A stretch of 64,000 nt of DNA from Persicaria tinctoria. Its lineage: Eukaryota; Streptophyta; Magnoliopsida; Caryophyllales; Polygonaceae. The notes under the pieces were generated by a model that was not told the DNA's origin, did not search any database, and saw only the letters and a program-made list of their open reading frames with translations. The position numbers and the translations under genes are program-made. The DNA lies in contig JBANSL010000002.1 of the NCBI GenBank assembly GCA_037127255.1, positions 3,578,001 to 3,642,000 on the forward strand, in the 5' to 3' direction. Below, piece after piece: positions 11,329-20,757 of this stretch; the first letter of the stretch is position 1, and each line of letters starts with the position of its first letter.

Positions 11329-12102
11329 GGTTTTCCATGAATGTTGGGTAGCATTGATTGTATGCATTGGGCTTGGAAGAATTGCCCAACTGCATGGAAA
11401 GGTCAATTCGCGGGTGGATATCATGGTCATCCAACAATTATACTCGAGGCTGTTGCATCCTACGACCTATGGATATGGCATGCTTTCTTCGGAGTCCCAG
11501 GTACAAATAATGATATTAATGTTCTTGATCGATCCCCTGTGTTTGATGATATTTTACAAGGTACAACTCCGAATGTTAATTTCAATATCGGGGGACACGA
11601 GTACTCTATGGGGTACTATCTTACTGATGGGATCTACCCTGAATGGGCTACATTTGTCAAAGCACCAAAGGCTCCTCAGGGAACCAAAATGAAGCTATTT
11701 GCTCAATATGTGGCTTCCGCTCGCAAAGATGTGGAAAGAGCATTTGGAGTACTGCAAGCTCGTTTCGCAATAGTTCGTCATCCAGCATTATCTTGGGATC
11801 CAATTTTGGTCGGGAAGATAATGAGAGCATGCATCATTTTGCATAATATGATCGTGGAAGACGAGTGAGAAGGTTATAGTCATCATGGATACGAGATTCC
11901 ACAATTCGAGGAAGGTGTAAACGGTGAGGCTGCACCGGTTGACGACGATGCTTGGACATTTTCGACCGAGCGCCACGCGACTATGCAAGAATATATAAAG
12001 AAGAGGCATGATCTTCATGATAATGGTACGCACCGCCGACTTAGGGAAGACTTGAAGGAACATATTTGGCAAAAATTTGGATCCACACGTGGAGGCAATT
12101 AG
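11326..12102 (+). pseudogene. PIF/Harbinger (HARBI1-like) transposase, C-terminal part, nonsense-interrupted
   Basis: The frame from RGFP near 11326 through MLGSIDCMHWAWKNCP to a final TAG at 12102 matches the DDE_Tnp_4 nuclease of plant PIF/Harbinger transposases. Visible motifs are the GSIDCMHW first aspartate, a GTNNDINVLDRSPVF second-aspartate region, YYLTDGIYPEW, and VERAFGVLQARFAIV with the glutamate. It carries a TGA just before the MLGS start (likely from GGA) and a TGA at 11866-11868 (likely CGA to TGA), after which the same frame stays open to 12102. The N-terminal half is absent or replaced by tandem repeats. It cannot make a full transposase. Element ends were not found. Confidence 0.85.
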
Positions 12103-12641
12103 ATTTCGCAAATTTCGTATTATGTTTCGTACGTTACAATTTAGTTTATGTATTAGCTTTTGTGTAATTTCTCTTTTTTTAATCAATGAAGTTTTCTATT
12201 TTATTTTAAATCAAAATTTTATAATTACAATTTAGTATTTAAATACTAATATAATATTATAATCATATTATAAACATGTTGGAAATAATTGTTATAGAAG
12301 GGTATATTCGTAAATTGAATTGGTAAAAAAAAGATGGATCGTGTGATGCTTGGAATGCTATTGTTAAACTGGAAAAAGTGGGAAAGGGATGCTATACTGA
12401 TGTGGCGGAGAGAGATGAATAAAAAAGTAGTAATTTTAGTATCTTGAATATTAACTGATAAACATGGTTTAAGTAGTCATATATTTATGATATTCTGCCC
12501 ATTTCACTTTTTCATTTTCTATACTCAAGAAAAGTAATGATCATATTCACTTTGTATAAAATTTAATTAATTTTTCTTGTATTATCTACTCCTAAAACAA
12601 ACAAGACTTTATATTGTTGGTTTGAATCGTTTGATGCAACC
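12103..12641. other. Intergenic 3' flank of the Harbinger relic
   Basis: AT-rich, with no supported gene. The stretch near 12330-12420 may be subterminal sequence of the Harbinger element, but a matching inverted end was not convincing. Confidence 0.3.
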
Positions 12642-12751
12642 CAAGAAATGGAATTTTTTTTCAAAATATTCACATAAAAATAAATAATTACAAAAATATT
12701 CACACTTTTAAACTATTTACGAAAATATTCATTTTTGTCAGATCCGGCAGA

Positions 12752-13772
12752 AAAACGCGGTATGAAACCGCGTTTTATTAATGCATTGAAATTTTGAAAT
12801 TGAAAAAAAAAAATGGAACCCGGATGAATAATATTTATATATTCAATATTATTATTATATTTTCACGTAGAAACGCGGTGTGGTTCCGCGTTTCTCTATT
12901 TTATGTTTTTTTTTTTATTTCATTTTCTTTTTGCAGGTTGAAGTTTGGACGGATGCAGACGGAGGATATGGCCCTCGTTCGCACAGACGGTTGCGCCGCC
13001 GCCGCCGCTCTCCTCCTTCATGGTCTGCGCCGCCGCCCTGGTCTCCGACGTCGGCTCCGTCTGCCTCTGGTGCTGCCACCCTCGTCTCTCTCCTCCTCCT
13101 CTGGCACCCACAACCACCGCCCCCTTCTCCTTCTTTCTCCCCAAACTGTCACCCCTCTTCTTCCTCTCCAATTGTCCGAATCCGCTCCTCCGCCGACCTC
13201 CTTCCTTCCCCAATTGGCAGCCAGTGTCGGACCTTCAAGCTTCGCAGCCATGGACGCCGCCGACGCCGCTCCTGCCTTCAAGCTTCTGCGCCCTCACCGA
13301 TTTCAGCAACTCCCGACTTCGATTTGAGCTCCCACTCTCGACTCCGAGTCCTTCTCAAGCGGAATTACGAATTCGGAAAATTGGGGGAGAAACCATGGCT
13401 GCGAATAGCGCGGAGGACTGGTGGATGATTCGAAGGCCGGAGAGGTTCGCGTATGTGGGTCGTGGGAGCCAAGAGCCATGGCGCGCGACGGAAGTCCTCC
13501 TCTCCCCCGATGACCCTCACTTCCTTCCCGGCCAGAACATTCGCCTCCCCGGCTCCCCTGAACCTCTCCGTGACCTCCTTCCTTTTTCTTTTTTTTTTTC
13601 CAAGTAGGCCGCGTTTTACTTATATATGTATATTTTTTGGTTGTTTTTCAAAAATAAAAAATAAAAAAGAGAAAAACGCGGTTTGAAACCGCGTTTTTAT
13701 AAGAATTTTTTTTTCCAGATCCGAGGATAAATACGCAACTACCGCATAAAACGCGGTTTTAGACCGCGTTTT
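12752..13772. repeat. Four CGCGG palindromes in mirror-symmetric order
   Basis: Palindromes built on AAAACGCGGT(3-7 nt)ACCGCGTTTT lie at 12752-12776, 12870-12894, 13672-13698 and 13748-13772, plus one half-site near 13606. The outer pair and inner pair mirror each other around the cargo. The spacer sequence differs in each (for example TATGAA versus TTTGAA), so the palindrome arms are more conserved than their loops. Confidence 0.85.
12938..13607 (+). pseudogene. GC-rich gene-like cargo inside the Mutator-like element (unidentified)
   Basis: Several plus-strand frames are open because the stretch is GC-rich and low in stops. The most protein-like is 12945-13607, whose C-terminal part from the ATG at 13395 (MAANSAEDWWMIRRPERFAY...) is less low-complexity than the proline/serine-rich upstream part. 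CAG acceptor-like sequence lies just before 12938. I do not recognise the protein. It looks like a captured exon, perhaps 5' UTR plus first coding exon, joined to element sequence that ends the frame near 13605. Confidence 0.4.
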
Positions 13773-14290
13773 TCTGCCAAATCTGACAAAAATGAATATT
13801 TCTGTAAATAATTTGAAAGTGAATATTTTTGTAATTATTTATTTTTAGTGAATATTTAGAAAAAAAATTCCTAGAAATGTGATCCGATTCAACACATAAC
13901 GAGTGTGTGTAAAAATGTGCAAGGAGTTGGATCGTGTGAGGGAGGCATTGAACCAAATAGGGAGGTCATTTAATTTGGATCTGGTTCAACGCTTTTGGAC
14001 CTTAGAAGCTTCCCATCCACATGTGTGGCGTGGGTCACCCGTGGCCCGTGGGCCATCCAGTTCTCTTTGGCCCATTATTCAGAATAAAATAAAGGTTAAA
14101 TTGCATTTTGCGTGAAACCACCCTTTAAAACGAAAATCGCAGAAAACCACATTTAAAACTGTTTTCATTGCAAAGTAACATCCATCACCCAATTTTTGTT
14201 AATTAAATGTTAAAGTGCATGAAAATCAATTATATTCCTTATTTTTATTATTATTTTACTTTACCGAATCGGTATTAATTATTTTTATTA

Positions 14291-14979
14291 TTGTTAATTA
14301 AATGGGTCACGGTTTTATGGTTCGTGTGGGGAGCCAGGAACAAGAGGATATTTGAGGGGCTTCAGAAAACTCCGGGGGAGATTTTAAGAGAGGCCGAGGA
14401 GATGCTATCTGATTTCAAAAATTATCGGGACGTTACGGGGGCTCCGGTAGGGGTCATCCAAAGAAATCAGGGGAGGGTCAAGTGGCAGAAACCTCCTGAG
14501 GGGGTTATGAAGATGAACTGTGATGCGGGTTTTTCATCATCGGACAATCCGGCGATCGGTGTAATCTGCAGGAACCACCTTGGGGAGATGGTGATTGTTG
14601 GCCAGCGCGAAATTCAGCCTACAACAAGCGTCGAATTAGCTGAGGACCTGAGGTGGAGAGTGTTCGTTGGGCTCTGCAGCTTGCTAGGGAGAGGGGATTA
14701 CAACAGCTCCTTGTGGAAACAGATTGCCAGTCGCTCTTCTCAAAGCTGCGCAACGGGTGTCAGGGGAGGGGGGGGGGGGGGGTGCTATATAACCTCATTT
14801 CTGAAATCAATTTGTTGGCTCTCTCCTTTCAATCGGTGGGGTGGAGTCACACTAGAAGGGATGGTAATAAGACAGCTCATGCTTTTGATGCATTAAGGCC
14901 TATATGTCATTCTTTATTTTTCACTTTGCAAACACTTCCTAGCAGTGTAGTTTCAAATCTTCTTCTGGACATTGAATGA
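14291..14979 (+). pseudogene. Truncated LINE ORF2 RNase H domain, frameshifted, with poly(A) tail
   Basis: The first frame starts with a VLWFVWGARNKRIFEG motif typical of the region just before the RNase H domain of plant LINEs, then KMNCDAGF with the first catalytic aspartate. A frameshift near 14640 moves the continuation (SVRWALQLARERG, VETDCQSLFSKL) into another frame. A 15-G run at 14768-14782 interrupts the distal part. After the end at about 14979, the motif TTTTTCTC leads into a 17-A tail (about 14998-15013). It is a 5'-truncated dead copy. Confidence 0.8.
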
Positions 14980-15013
14980 ATGAATTAGCTTTTTCTCAAA
15001 AAAAAAAAAAAAA

Positions 15014-15452
15014 CACATGTTTTTCAAAAGTAATTTTTTTAATAAAATATCATTTTTAAATATAATTTCACACTTATTAGTAAAAACACTTTATAAAAAA
15101 ATAGATATGATTGATGTTTTATATATTTTAAAAAGTCTATTTACTAAAGGGTTACTATAAGAAAATACATTTTAAAAAAATGATATGTTATATAGTTTTT
15201 ATTATTCTAAAAATATGTTCACTATTCCACATATATTTTTAGAATAATAAAAACTATATGAAACATTATTTAAAAAAAATATATTTTCTTCAAGTAGCCC
15301 TAGTATTACACATTTTTTTTATATGTATAAAACATAAATTACACATCAATTTTTTATAAAGTTTTTTGTAAGTATGAAATTATTTTTAAAAAAAATTATT
15401 TTTTTTTATATTTATAGTGTTTTTTGCTTTTGAAAAATATGCCAAAAAGTTA
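15014..15452. mobile_element. Large palindromic (foldback/MITE-type) element nested in the Mutator-like element
   Basis: Arms of about 200 bp are inverted copies. The outer ends are ACATGTTTTTCAAAAG and CTTTTGAAAAATATG. The inner arms meet near 15225 at TTTTTATTATTCTAAAAATA and its complement. The whole is extremely AT-rich and non-coding. It directly abuts the LINE A-tail, so it may have inserted there. Confidence 0.65.
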
Positions 15453-15683
15453 AATATTAACTAATATCAATTGAAATGAGTAAAATAATAATAATAATAA
15501 GGGGTATAATTAAATTTTCACACACTTTAACATTTAATTAACGAAAATTGGGTGATGGGTGTGACTTTGCAAAGAAAACGATTTTAAAGAGTGATTTTTT
15601 ACAATTTTTGTTTTAATTGGTGGTTTCACGCAAAACAACCTATTTAAATGGTGATTTTCTGCAATTTGGCCTAAAATAAAATA

Positions 15684-16620
15684 CCCCAAAATAGGACCTT
15701 TTGAGTCCAACTCATGTTTTTCCTGCTCATGCAATCAATCATGCATCATCCAATGGCCACATGTACAAAATATGACATAACCATTAGTAGTATCTATTTT
15801 GGCTTTTATTTTTATTTTTTTATAAAAGAGTTTTCTAATGTGTGTGACCGTGAGATGTTAAGTGATCAAAGAGTACACATTTAAAAGGATGAGTAAAAAT
15901 AAGTTTAGTATCTCATATTGTTAATTGGTTTTATGATGAAATTTTATTTAATTTATGTGCTAGGTTATTAGTGTACAATAAACGCTCGTGCGCTCGCCGT
16001 CCCCGGTAATCCTAGGCTAGCTGAAAGGAGAGTGAGATGTTATCCTCGTTATTAAGTGTCAACTTGAGAAAACAATGTAGTTGCATTTGCTAAGGAGTGT
16101 TGAGATGTGACAAGATAAAAAAATCTCGCATTGAAATTGTGAACAAAAAACAAGTCTAGTATATAAGCCGATGTGCTATTCCTCATATTGTTAATTGATT
16201 TTAAGATGAAACTTTATATGACTTATGTACTAGGCTACTAATAGCATCGTGCACACGATCCTTCACTCACTAGTCCCAACGGACTTTATGTATGCACATT
16301 ACCCTCCAGTGGCCTAGCTAAAAAAAAAAGAATGAGGTGCTAAAACACCTAAAGAATATCACATTGAAAGTTGAGCAAAAAACAAGACTATTATATAAAT
16401 TGATAGGTTACTCCTCCATGCCAATTAGTTATAAGATAGAACATCACTCGACTTATGTTCTTATGTGTTGGACTATTAATAGTGCACAATCATCTGCACA
16501 CACGATTTGGTGAAGTGTGTCCACACACTAATCAACCCAAATAGGAAATCTTTTTTTTTTTAAAGATTTTTTCTAAAATTAACACATTAAAACTAGATAT
16601 TTTTTTTCTTCTATTTTGGA
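15684..16620. repeat. Three divergent copies of a ~230-bp unit
   Basis: Around 15870-15995, 16115-16270 and 16350-16520 the same order of motifs recurs: CTCATATTGTTAATTG (or a variant), a YTTATGTNCTAGG motif, then an ACGATCC or ACACGAT segment. The copies diverge strongly. Resemblance to intergenic sequence near 24640-24790 suggests a dispersed repeat. No gene is supported. Confidence 0.5.
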
Positions 16621-16654
16621 TTTTTTTTTTTATGACGTGGGGGTTCCGAGGTTG

Positions 16655-17210
16655 TCGACTGTTATAACGAGAACGATAATAGCGAAGAAAGACACAGAGA
16701 TTTACGTGGTTCAGCAACGGTGTGTTGCCTACGTCCACGGGCAGAGAACCAGATTTCTTATTAGAGGAAGCGAAAACAGATTAGGTTACAGGGGTTGGCG
16801 TTCCATGAGTATATGAAGAGACTCATGGAACCCTAAACAGACAATGGGCTGAAAGCCCCAAATAGACAGACGATAGGCCCGTTTTACAATAAACATTGCA
16901 TACCGTAAAGGCGGGGTGGCGCTGCCCCCCTAGCCCCCCGCCAGCGAGACCACCGCCGGGGGGCGGAGCTCCGCCCCCCGGACCCCCCGATGCGTCGCCG
17001 GTCAACAGTCGTTCAAGGCACATTAACATCGACTAATCCCCCACGGGTCCGAGCCCTAGCCTGCAAAGGACCCGAACCGGGCAAGCCACCAGGCAGGCTC
17101 ACCCAAGCCAATGAAGGCTTGAGCACCCACTTAATTACACAAAGTGTAGTAGTAATGGGATTTGAACCATTGACCTCTTGCAAGGGTTACCTCTCCCTTA
17201 CCACTTCTAT
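16655..17210 (-). mobile_element. Copia-type LTR relic (probably solo or fragmentary)
   Basis: Read on the minus strand, the sequence has the look of a plant Copia LTR 3' portion: a GC-rich G/C-run block, CCCATTGTCTGTTTAGGG, then CTCTGCCCGTGGACGTAGG, GTTGCTGAACCACG, TCTCTGTGTCTTTCTTCG and an end CGTTATAACA near 16657. No primer-binding site, internal region or second LTR follows, so it is a solo or truncated LTR. The 5' boundary is uncertain. Assignment is by remembered LTR features. Confidence 0.55.
16956..16981. repeat. Perfect 26-bp GC palindrome
   Basis: The stretch centred on GGAGCTCC is self-complementary over 26 bp with six-G and six-C arms. It lies in a GC-rich block of the LTR relic and could form a very stable hairpin or cruciform. 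Confidence 0.9.
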
Positions 17211-17235
17211 TTTGGATTTTATTGTGTGTTCATAA

Positions 17236-17957
17236 ACAGTAGAAAAACACTCATATCCATTATTTATAAAGTATCAAAAAATGTATTCAGTATTCACCTT
17301 AATCTTGAAATCTGATTCCAAGTCTTAGATCCGTTGCCAGTTGGCACCCACACCGACTTTCATTTTGTTGATAAGTGCCACTTGGTATGGACTGGTAAGA
17401 TTTGCCACAGTCGTCGTTAAGACTCGTTATGCAAATGCAACCTCTAATCACTTAACTAATTGTTCTTTAACTCTTATAAATATCTAAATAAATACTTCAT
17501 TGTGTCAGATCAGGGATGGATCTAAATTTTTTTTCGGGGTGGACATGATTTTTTAAGGATAATTTTAGTATTTTCATCAGAAATAATTTTTTTTTAAAAT
17601 ATATACAAAGAGAATATCTTAAATTTGTAAGAAAGGTTATTATTATTTAATTGTAAAATACTAAATAAATTATAAGAATTTTAAAATTATGACAAATGAA
17701 TCGAGGAAAAAATAAATAAAAATATGCGTCTGGTGGGATTTGAATAAGGGTTAATTGATTTTTATTTAAAATAGGGTTGACTTAACCACTAAAGATAATT
17801 ATATTTACCTTTCAATTTTTGTACATAACACATATATTCTTATATTTTTTTTTTCCGACGGCCCGATGTCGCCCACCCTTAGATCCGCCACCGTGTCAGA
17901 TTGCCTTTGAAAGTTTTTTAATATTGTACCCTCGTTGAACTTGCACATTATTTTATA
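17236..17957. other. Intergenic, AT-rich
   Basis: There is no supported gene. The pair TTAGATCCG (near 17324) and CTTAGATCCGCCACC (near 17878), together with GATCAGGGATGGATC near 17509, hints at a degenerate hAT-like or other TIR element, but I could not define it. Confidence 0.3.
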
Positions 17958-18193
17958 CTCCCTCCGTTCAACAAAACTTGACGTTTTACTATTCATGCAC
18001 GCTTTTTTAAAAGCTAAAAACTATATAAAATATCGACTTTTTAAATAATTTTTTTAACAATTTCGTAGTTATTATTAATAAGTACAAACTTGTTAATTTT
18101 TTTTTTTAAAAAAATGAATATTTTATATAGTTTTTATCATTCTAAAAAAGCGTGCGTGAATAGTAAACGACAAGTTTTGTTGAACGGAGGGAG
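17958..18193. mobile_element. Stowaway-type MITE, family B
   Basis: It is 236 bp, flanked by TA, with left end CTCCCTCCGTTCAACAAAAC and an inverted right end ending AACGGAGGGAG. It shares inner motifs TTACTATTCATGCACGC and AAAAAAGCGTGCGTGAATAG with the copy at 5533-5769. It is better preserved at the tips than that copy. Confidence 0.92.
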
Positions 18194-19130
18194 TAATAAA
18201 TCTCTTAAGCCAACTTTTGAATTAAAATAAAGTTTAAAAAAATAATCAATTGAGAATATTTTGTAGTGTTATTAGTATATCTATAATTGATCAAGGTGTA
18301 TAGAATTTAATACAAAATTGTTTGAGATTTGACCTCGTAAACCTCCCAATGTAAATAACTCTTTTAATCATTGAGCTACATAGAATATGTTCATTTCAAA
18401 TTATATAAAATTAATTATTAGAATCAATATATATATATAGGATGCAATTAATCTGCAATATGATTTAATTAAATGTGGTCTATATGGATGAAAGCATTGA
18501 GATTTATAGATACACAACTTTTTTTAGATGTATATAGATCAAAGTTTAATGGGTCAATCAACCGAAATAGTACAAAAGCACACAAATTTAATACGGAAGA
18601 CAATTTTGTCTCAAAATCAATTGAGGAAAATAATAATAATAACCCATCAATATTATAAGTTGTTGATATTTACACACCACACCCTATAATTAGATCAAGC
18701 ATTTGTGAGTAATTTCTCAAATAAGCAAAAATATTGTAAACTTTGAAAGATAAAAGGATGTGTAAATGTGTAATGTGCTTAAATTTAGGCCTCTACTTTT
18801 TTCTGGTGACTCGTCGACCTCTCGAGAATCTCTCGAATCTTTACTTAATTAAAAAAAAATCATAAATTGTGTTTTGAGTAATCAAACACACCCTAAGCGC
18901 TCCCTAAAGACGAATTCCATGGCAGTAATTGCCATCCACAACGTCACCATCCTATTCCTCCAATACAAGGGTGAAGGGGCTGTTTGGTCAAATCATTTCC
19001 CTATTCCTCCTAATATAAACTATAAAAGAAAAAGAAAAAAGAAAAAGAAAACACACAAAAGAGGAGAAATTAAAAAAAAAAAAAAAAGAAAAAAAAAAAA
19101 GAACACACAACAAATCGCGCAGGCCTTCGG
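18194..19130. other. Intergenic upstream of the SANT gene, with a retroposon tail
   Basis: AT-rich. GTCGACCTCTCGAG followed by an A-run (18812-18860) is the same tail motif as at 935-1000. Purine-rich A/G runs (19020-19102) sit just upstream of the probable leader exon. No gene is supported. Confidence 0.4.
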
Positions 19131-19133
19131 GTT

Positions 19134-19239
19134 CGGTGGTGGCTTCTTCTTCTTCTTATACTGCAAGCTTACCCTCGTCTCTCTCTCTCTCCCCCTCCTC
19201 TCAACAGTTTCATAGCTCCACCCGTTCTCCGTGTAGAAG
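19134..19239 (+). promoter_or_regulatory. Probable non-coding leader exon of the SANT gene
   Basis: A CT-rich leader (with TCTCTCTCTCTCTCC) ends at AGAAG followed by a good donor, GTACCTG, at 19240. The matching acceptor is the TGTGTAG that ends at 20757, directly before the ATG. This gives a ~1.5-kb leader intron, common in plant regulatory genes. The exact start of transcription is unknown. Confidence 0.5.
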
Positions 19240-20202
19240 GTACCTGATTCTCTCTCTACTCCTTGTTTCAACCCCTTTCAACTGTGCTTGTGTTTTCGGG
19301 CACTGCTCGTTTTCGTTGTTTGTTGTTTGTTTCGTCAATTAATTTGCGTTGTTTTGAGTACAAGAAAACCAAGAATCAAACACCAATCAACTCCTTCACT
19401 CGTCTTGTTTTGATGCTACAAGCTCTTTCATGGAGGATACGCAACTGCTCACCCCGATCTCTCTCTCTATCCATCTATATATCCATCTAACATTTTTTTT
19501 TAGTTGGTTACGATAATTAGCTTTTCAACATGGCTCCCCCCGGCCCCTTGAATGTATGATTTTCCGATTGATTGGTTTGAGTGCTGCAGTGAAGAGGGGG
19601 AACATAAGCATTGGTAGATTACGGTTTCATTTGGTTTTGCTTTGTTACGTTGTGAATTGCTTTTGCTTTTATTGTTATTGTTTCGCTTCAAAGTGTTGGT
19701 CTTTGGAGATGGCCCTGGGCCAATTCGTGCCAAGCAAAATGGTGGTCTTACAGTGTGTTTTTGCTGTTGTTTGGCTATGGCTCGATCTGAATCTGGTCCG
19801 TTGTGTTCTTGTTTGCTGAATTTTTACGGTATTGTAGGCAATTCATATGGTTTTGTTTGGGTTTGATTGTCTTTAGAGTTGGACAGTTGGTGTTGTTTGG
19901 TGGTGTTAATGGCTGCTTTTATGCTGGATAAATACATCGGTATGAATCAAGGATGTGATATATAGTTTGGAAGATTGTGGTGTTATAAGACTAGAGGTTA
20001 CATTTCATTTGTGATAGCTTTCATGTGAAAAAACCTGATGTATTATTACTCAGCAAATAGGTATGTAAATAAGTGGATTAATTAGGGTTTTTGCTCTCAG
20101 TCCCCAAACCTTGTATTGCTATTCACTTGTTCAATTTATGTTGTTTTGGAGATCGGCAATATTATGTCAACATGAAGTTTTCCCTCTTTCTAGTGATATG
20201 AT

Positions 20203-20757
20203 AACAATAAGTAGTTCATTCAGCAGCTTAATTGTTTGGTAAGTAGAGGAAGGTTCCTTGATGAATTTATCCAACGAAGACACCCTTAAACAAGATTGCT
20301 ATCTGATTTAAAACAAATTCAATATCCAACAGCAAATGTATCTGTTCAGTTGGAGTTGTATTTGCAGCAAAAAATGAAATGTGATGAATCTTTTACATAT
20401 TTGATCATATTTCTGTTGGGCTAGTTTTCAGCTTCCTTGATTAAGTCATCAATGAAGGCCTTTTGTTTTCAATTGCATTTGTGATAACCATCAGTAGTTC
20501 ATTAAGCATCTGAATTATTTGGTAAGTAGAGGAAGGTTCCTTGATGAATTCAACCAGTGAAATCACCCTTAAACAAGATTGTTATCTGACTTGAAGAAAT
20601 TTAATATCCAACAGTGAGTATATCTGTTCAGTTGGAATTATATGTGCAGCACAGTGAAATGTGATGGATCTTATGCATATTTCTGATTGGACTAGTTTTC
20701 AGCTTATTTAATTAAATCATCAATGAAGGCCTTTTCTTTTCAATTGCGTTTGTGTAG
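20203..20757 (+). repeat. Tandem duplication of the 3' end of the leader intron
   Basis: About 280 bp (20203-20487) is repeated as 20488-20757. Shared stretches include GGTAAGTAGAGGAAGGTTCC, CACCCTTAAACAAGATTG, AATATCCAACAG, ATCTGTTCAGTTGGA and ATCAATGAAGGCCTTTT. The second copy ends in the functional acceptor TGTGTAG. The corresponding place in the first copy reads TGTGAT and lacks the AG. Confidence 0.9.

Larger units (their letters stand above)
12651..13870. mobile_element. Mutator-like (Pack-MULE-type) element with GC-rich cargo
   Basis: Left end GAATTTTTTTTCAAAATATT and right end (its complement, ending in AAAAAAATTC) begin inverted repeats of about 130 bp. Nine-bp flanks CAAGAAATG (12642-12650) and CTAGAAATG (13871-13879) agree at 8 of 9 positions, as expected for a Mutator target duplication. 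The ends contain four near-perfect ACGCGGT...ACCGCGT palindromes in mirror order. The interior (about 12938-13607) is sharply GC-rich and gene-like, unlike the AT-rich ends. No transposase is present, so it is non-autonomous. Gene capture is an inference from composition. Confidence 0.8.
14092..15674. mobile_element. Mutator-like TIR element with LINE fragment inside
   Basis: Inverted repeats of about 170-180 bp (14092-14272 and 15485-15674) share GCGTGAAACCACC, TTGCAAAGT, CCATCACCCAATTTT and GTTAATTAAATGTTAAAGTG. The left arm lacks about 25 bp present in the right arm. A perfect 9-bp direct repeat AATAAAATA flanks the element (14083-14091 and 15675-15683), although it is low complexity. The interior holds a LINE RNase H fragment with an A-tail (to 15013) and a second, nested palindromic element. 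No transposase is present. Confidence 0.8.

Noticed and set aside
10440..12420. Terminal inverted repeats of the Harbinger relic
   Set aside because: TAAGAGCAAATTTATCGGTG at 10447 looks like a Harbinger tip, but I could not find a convincing complement downstream.
18874..19271. Lysine-rich (plus) and phenylalanine-rich (minus) frames
   Set aside because: They are simple translations of A/G and T/C runs next to the leader exon of the SANT gene.
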